This document shows, piece after piece, positions 7,774 through 10,313 of a stretch of 10,313 nucleotides of DNA; the stretch's first letter is position 1; each line of letters begins with the position of its first letter. The position numbers and the translations under genes are program-made. The notes beneath the pieces were generated by a model. That model did no database searches and was not told where the DNA came from. It saw only the letters and a program-made list of their open reading frames with translations. The DNA lies in NCBI GenBank assembly GCA_002298605.1, contig DBKS01000061.1, positions 1-10,313 on the forward strand. Reading direction: 5' to 3'. Source of the DNA: Bifidobacterium sp. UBA744 (GTDB lineage Bacteria; Actinomycetota; Actinomycetes; Actinomycetales; Bifidobacteriaceae).

Positions 7774-7825
7774 TTCGTGTGTGGCGCACGTGGAAGGACG
7801 TCGGTGGGGAGGCGCGGTCGCGCGT

Positions 7826-7831
7826 TACAAT
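7826..7831 (+). promoter_or_regulatory. ilvA -10 box, putative leaderless promoter
   Basis: TACAAT matches TATAAT at 5 of 6 positions and ends 7 nt before the ATG at 7839, the spacing expected if transcription begins at the start codon. No Shine-Dalgarno precedes the ATG. A good -35 hexamer is not visible at 16-18 bp, so the promoter may be -10-driven or activator-dependent. Confidence 0.45.
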
Positions 7832-7838
7832 ATCCGGC

Positions 7839-9101
7839 ATGGAACAGAAAGATGTTTTGAAGGCGCTGCAGCGTGACCATGCGGCGGAACTGAAGCTCGC
7901 AGCCGAGCGTCTGAAGGGTACCGCCCGTCACACCGAGATCATCCCCTCCCCTGCGCTCAGTGAGCTGACTGGTCACGAGATTCTGCTCAAGCCGGAGAAC
8001 CTGCAGGTTACCGGATCGTTCAAGATCCGTGGCGCCTATAACAAAATCGCCTCGCTGTCCGATGAGGAGCTTGCGCATGGGATTGTGACCGCCTCCGCGG
8101 GTAACCATGCCCAGGGTGTCGCCTATGCGGCCCGTGAGCGAGGAGCCAAGGCAACGATTTGCATGCCGCAGATCACTCCGCCGCTGAAGGTGGACGCCAC
8201 CAAGGCCTATGGCGCCGATGTGGTGCTGTACGGTGAGGTGTTCGACGAGTCCGCCGCGCGTGCGCAGGAGCTCAGCGCCACCGAGGGCATGATCTACGTG
8301 CCTCCGTTCGATGATTATGAGGTGCTGTGCGGTCAGGGCACCATTGGCTTGGAGATCCTTGAGGATGTGCCGAATGTCACCGATGTGGTCGTTCCGCTTG
8401 GCGGCGGTGGTCTTGGTGCCGGCGTGGCCTTGGCGATCAAGACCTTCAAGCCGGATGTGCGTGTTATCGGCGCGATTCCGGAGGGAAGCCCGGCTTGGAA
8501 GAATTCCCTGGCCGCCGGTCGCGTCGTTCCGGCCGATCAGGTGCTGACTTCGGCCGAGGGGGTGGCCGTCAAGCGTCCCGGAGATCTGACCTTTGCGCTG
8601 CTTAATGAGTTTTTGGATGATCTGGTGACGGTGTCCGAGCGCGACATCAACGAGATGATCCTGCTGATGCTCGAGAAGCACAAGCTGGTGGTCGAGGCCG
8701 CTGGCGCGGTGTCGTTGGCTGCGCTGGAGCATCTGAACCTGCGTTCACGCAAGTTTGCCGCCGCCGCCGGTCCGCATGTGGTGGTGCCGATCCTGTCCGG
8801 CGGCAATGAGGATACGGTATCGATCGGAGCGGTGATTCAGAAGGGCATGATTTCCCGCGGCCGTATCATGAATTTCGAAGTTGAGTTGCCGGATACCCCC
8901 GGCCAGCTGGTGAAGGTCGCCACCATCCTCGCCAAGGAACGCGCCAATGTTATTGCGCTGGATCACGATCAGTTCAAGGCTTCGCGTTATACCGACGCGG
9001 TGTCGTTGGGCGTCACGGTCGAGACCAACGGTCCCGACCATATCGACCAGGTCTTCGCCGCGTTGCGTGCCGCCGGCTACAGTCCCAAGCGCATTTACTG
9101 A
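7839..9101 (+). CDS. ilvA: Threonine dehydratase (threonine ammonia-lyase), medium form with one ACT domain
   Basis: This PLP enzyme deaminates L-threonine to 2-oxobutyrate and ammonia, the first step of isoleucine synthesis. The 420-aa product has GSFKIRGAYNK with the PLP lysine at Lys62, SAGNHAQGVAY as the substrate/PLP loop, and GGGGLGAG as the phosphate-binding loop. After about residue 340 there is one ACT-like regulatory domain (start FEVELPDTPGQLVKVATIL). One ACT domain rather than two matches the medium-length form found in many actinobacteria and suggests allosteric control by isoleucine or valine. The frame is open up to 7659, but the ATG at 7839 begins just before homology. It lacks a Shine-Dalgarno and has a -10 box 7 nt upstream, so a leaderless mRNA is likely. 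It sits 65 bp after the alpha-galactosidase, converges on the sirtuin, and is followed by a very long hairpin. A catabolic role is possible but less likely. Confidence 0.94.
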   Translation: MEQKDVLKALQRDHAAELKLAAERLKGTARHTEIIPSPALSELTGHEILLKPENLQVTGSFKIRGAYNKIASLSDEELAHGIVTASAGNHAQGVAYAARERGAKATICMPQITPPLKVDATKAYGADVVLYGEVFDESAARAQELSATEGMIYVPPFDDYEVLCGQGTIGLEILEDVPNVTDVVVPLGGGGLGAGVALAIKTFKPDVRVIGAIPEGSPAWKNSLAAGRVVPADQVLTSAEGVAVKRPGDLTFALLNEFLDDLVTVSERDINEMILLMLEKHKLVVEAAGAVSLAALEHLNLRSRKFAAAAGPHVVVPILSGGNEDTVSIGAVIQKGMISRGRIMNFEVELPDTPGQLVKVATILAKERANVIALDHDQFKASRYTDAVSLGVTVETNGPDHIDQVFAALRAAGYSPKRIY

Positions 9102-9144
9102 ATCGGTGTGGAATCGTGCGCTGCTTGCCAGCAGTCGGATTCGC

Positions 9145-9255
9145 ATAGTGAGGGACCGCGTATCTGCCAAGTCCGCGGATCATGCATAATGAGCCGGCAA
9201 GTACCCGGTGACGTGCATGATCCGCGGGATCGGCGAATACGCGGTCCTTTACTGT
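9145..9255 (+). repeat. Long imperfect inverted repeat / hairpin after ilvA
   Basis: Arms 9145-9186 and 9214-9255 (42 nt each) pair in one register with no bulge. In a plus-strand RNA there are 34 Watson-Crick pairs, 5 G-U pairs and 3 mismatches (9164/9236, 9169/9231, 9171/9229). The innermost 14 positions (9173-9186 with 9214-9227) are perfect. The 27-nt apical region can fold a further 5-bp stem (9193-9197 with 9205-9209). The element fills most of the 192-bp gap between the ilvA and sirtuin stops, beginning 43 nt after the ilvA stop. Only a short T run (9248-9250) follows the GC-rich part, so it is not a standard intrinsic terminator. It may be an mRNA-stabilising 3' structure, a factor-assisted terminator, or a dispersed palindromic repeat. 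Confidence 0.85.
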
Positions 9256-9293
9256 CGCTGACTATTACTTGCGGAATGTATGCGCCTCAATGA

Positions 9294-10052
9294 TTATTGG
9301 CGCTTGTTGGCGGCGATCTCCTCGTCCACCAGTTTCGGCAGCGCAGTGGCGATGTCGTCGCGAATGAGTCGCGTTGCCAGACGGTCATATTGCGTACGGC
9401 CCATATTCATAATGGTGATCGGCACCCCGGCCTGTGCTGCCACGGGGACTATGCTGGCCGCCGGCATCACTTCGAGTGTTGACCCGATGACCCACAGCTC
9501 GTCGGCTGCACTGGACAGGCGATACGATTTTTCCATCGCGCCTTCGGGAAGATTCTCTCCGAAATACACCACATCGGTTTTGATGATGCCGTTGCAGGGC
9601 ATGTCGCCGGCATATTTGAGCTTGCGATGGCAGTGCGGGTCGGGGTCGGCGTCCAGTCGGGCCATGATGTCGGCGGTATTGTATGCGGCATGGCATTTCA
9701 TGCAGTGGCTGGTGTCGATGGTGCCGTGCAGGTTGACGATGACGTTGCTGCTGTTGCCGGCTTTTTCGTGAAGCGCGTCAAAATTTTGCGTGGCCAGCAG
9801 TGTGAGCAGGCCGGCTCGTTCGAGTTTGGCAAGCGCCAGATGTGCGGTGCCGGGCTGCGCGTTCCAGACGGGTGACTCCTTCTGCCAGCGCCATGAATAT
9901 TCACGGGCTTCGCGGTCGTGGAGGAACAGGTCGATATCGTAGACGCTTGTTTGTTCCGGATGTTTGGTCCATACCCCGTCGGGGCCACGAAAATCCGGGA
10001 TGCCGGCCGAGGTGGAGATGCCGGCACCGGTTAATACTGCGATCTTCTTCAT
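9294..10052 (-). CDS. cobB: NAD-dependent protein deacylase, sirtuin (Sir2) family
   Basis: Sirtuins remove acyl groups from lysines using NAD, giving nicotinamide and O-acyl-ADP-ribose; bacterial members control acetyl-CoA synthetase and other enzymes. The 252-aa product has TGAGISTSAGIPDFRG (about 8-23), TQNFD (88-92), the catalytic His109 in NLHG, DVVYFGE (160-166) and GSTLEV (190-195, where GTSL is more usual). Four cysteines (117, 120, 141, 153) can bind zinc, but the second pair is 11 residues apart instead of the common 2. Tyr52 and Arg55 stand about where the YxxR pair of deacylases that accept succinyl/malonyl groups would lie; this is tentative. The ATG at 10052 has no Shine-Dalgarno, and a weak -10-like TAAGAC lies 7 nt before it. 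The gene converges on ilvA. Family is secure; the symbol is by homology only. Confidence 0.93.
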   Translation of the reverse strand: MKKIAVLTGAGISTSAGIPDFRGPDGVWTKHPEQTSVYDIDLFLHDREAREYSWRWQKESPVWNAQPGTAHLALAKLERAGLLTLLATQNFDALHEKAGNSSNVIVNLHGTIDTSHCMKCHAAYNTADIMARLDADPDPHCHRKLKYAGDMPCNGIIKTDVVYFGENLPEGAMEKSYRLSSAADELWVIGSTLEVMPAASIVPVAAQAGVPITIMNMGRTQYDRLATRLIRDDIATALPKLVDEEIAANKRQ

Positions 10053-10062
10053 GACTCAAGTC

Positions 10063-10088
10063 TTAGCACTGATTGGTGCTGGTTTTTT
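10063..10088 (+). terminator. Possible intrinsic terminator on the strand antisense to the sirtuin gene
   Basis: AGCAC (10065-10069) and GTGCT (10076-10080) form a stem over a 6-nt loop. Two outer G-U pairs (10063/10082, 10064/10081) extend it up to a run of six T (10083-10088). The stem is short, so strength is doubtful. No plus-strand gene ends here, so it could only stop antisense transcripts coming through the sirtuin gene from ilvA. The same bases include an 11-nt direct repeat with one change (GGTGCTGGTTT at 10075, GGCGCTGGTTT at 10089). Confidence 0.3.
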
Positions 10089-10128
10089 GGCGCTGGTTTC
10101 AGGTGGCCAAGATGTAACCGACTGTTCA

Positions 10129-10168
10129 GATAATTCGTAACATGACGGCGACACACCGGATGGATAAT
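10129..10168 (+). promoter_or_regulatory. AT-rich promoter-like segment upstream of the right-edge leader
   Basis: GATAAT occurs twice (10129-10134 and 10163-10168), each matching TATAAT at 5 of 6 positions, in an AT-rich island unusual for this GC-rich window. No convincing -35 hexamer lies 16-18 bp upstream of either. The second copy would start transcription just before the inverted repeats at 10187-10299, so it is the better candidate for their promoter. Confidence 0.35.
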
Positions 10169-10186
10169 TATTACTAGGAATTTTTT

Positions 10187-10299
10187 CGGGCATCCGCCCG
10201 GGAAACCGCAAATCAAGCGTGTGACGGAGGAAATTCGACACGCCGAGAGAACCGCGTTATTCCAACGGTTCTAGGCATTGTTGCGCTTGCTGATTTGCG
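10187..10299 (+). ncRNA. Putative structured 5' leader RNA of a gene beyond the window
   Basis: Four inverted repeats lie within 113 nt. CGGGC/GCCCG forms a tight stem over a 4-nt loop (10187-10200). CGCAAATC (10207-10214) pairs perfectly with GATTTGCG (10292-10299) as an outer stem. Inside it are GCGTGT/ACACGC (10217-10222 with 10238-10243) and AGAACCG/CGGTTCT (10248-10254 with 10266-10272). A purine-rich GGAGGAAA is exposed in the GCGTGT/ACACGC loop but has no start codon at a usable distance. I see no open frame or complete tRNA here. The layout, a promoter-like box followed by nested stems running off the edge, fits a cis-regulatory leader. A ribosomal-protein or initiation-factor operon is one guess. 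The strand is inferred. Confidence 0.4.
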
Positions 10300-10313
10300 T
10301 GGGTGTGGATGTT

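Noticed and set aside
7752..8732. Minus-strand 326-codon frame antisense to ilvA
   Set aside because: It overlaps the conserved PLP domain of ilvA and has no protein signature of its own.
10226..10233. GGAGGAAA as a ribosome site for a gene starting at the right edge
   Set aside because: No ATG, GTG or TTG follows within a usable distance, and the bases lie in the loop of a predicted stem.
10056..10241. Minus-strand 61-codon frame upstream of the sirtuin
   Set aside because: No ribosome site or family resemblance, and it runs through the inverted repeats and promoter-like AT-rich DNA.
1..10313. Search for a defence, mobile or secretion system
   Set aside because: All supported genes are housekeeping or sugar-metabolism enzymes; no transposase, nuclease, helicase, toxin or CRISPR-like repeat array was seen.

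Overview
The window looks like a stretch of actinobacterial chromosome, most probably Bifidobacterium. The DNA is GC-rich with strongly biased third codon positions. It carries an actinobacteria-specific DUF3073 gene beside a sterol-carrier-like gene. It also has a saccharolytic pair typical of gut bifidobacteria: a GT35 glycogen/maltodextrin phosphorylase and a cytoplasmic GH36 alpha-galactosidase. Species cannot be settled by eye, although the glycogen phosphorylase and alpha-galactosidase would fit the B. longum/B. breve group. I see no insertion sequence, phage gene, CRISPR array, rRNA or complete tRNA, so this is core-genome housekeeping DNA rather than a genomic island.

Layout, left to right: trpS (minus, 49-1149) is divergent from a DUF3073 gene (plus, 1293-1682), with a repeat-rich control region between them. 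A sterol-carrier-family gene (minus, 1700-2155) converges on DUF3073 with only 17 bp between stops, and is divergent from glgP (plus, 2342-4804). Then come tadA (4911-5432) and a GH36 alpha-galactosidase (5449-7773), 16 bp apart and probably co-transcribed. Threonine dehydratase ilvA (7839-9101) follows, then a 111-nt imperfect palindrome (9145-9255), then a convergent sirtuin deacylase gene (minus, 9294-10052). The right edge (10053-10313) has no gene I can support. It has promoter-like AT-rich DNA followed by a set of nested inverted repeats that look like the structured 5' leader of a gene beyond the window.

Functionally, glgP and the alpha-galactosidase feed central sugar metabolism from storage or alpha-glucan and from raffinose-family oligosaccharides. 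TrpS and TadA serve tRNA charging and tRNA wobble-base editing. IlvA makes 2-oxobutyrate for isoleucine. The sirtuin would couple NAD status to protein acylation.

No new multi-gene system is evident. The most interesting material is non-coding or at the level of gene starts: the long palindrome after ilvA, whose G-U pairs favour a plus-strand RNA; the nested stems at the right edge; two genes with a -10-like box exactly 7 nt before an ATG and no Shine-Dalgarno, suggesting leaderless mRNAs; and two enzyme variants, a 24-residue insertion in TadA and an unusual zinc-cysteine spacing in the sirtuin.
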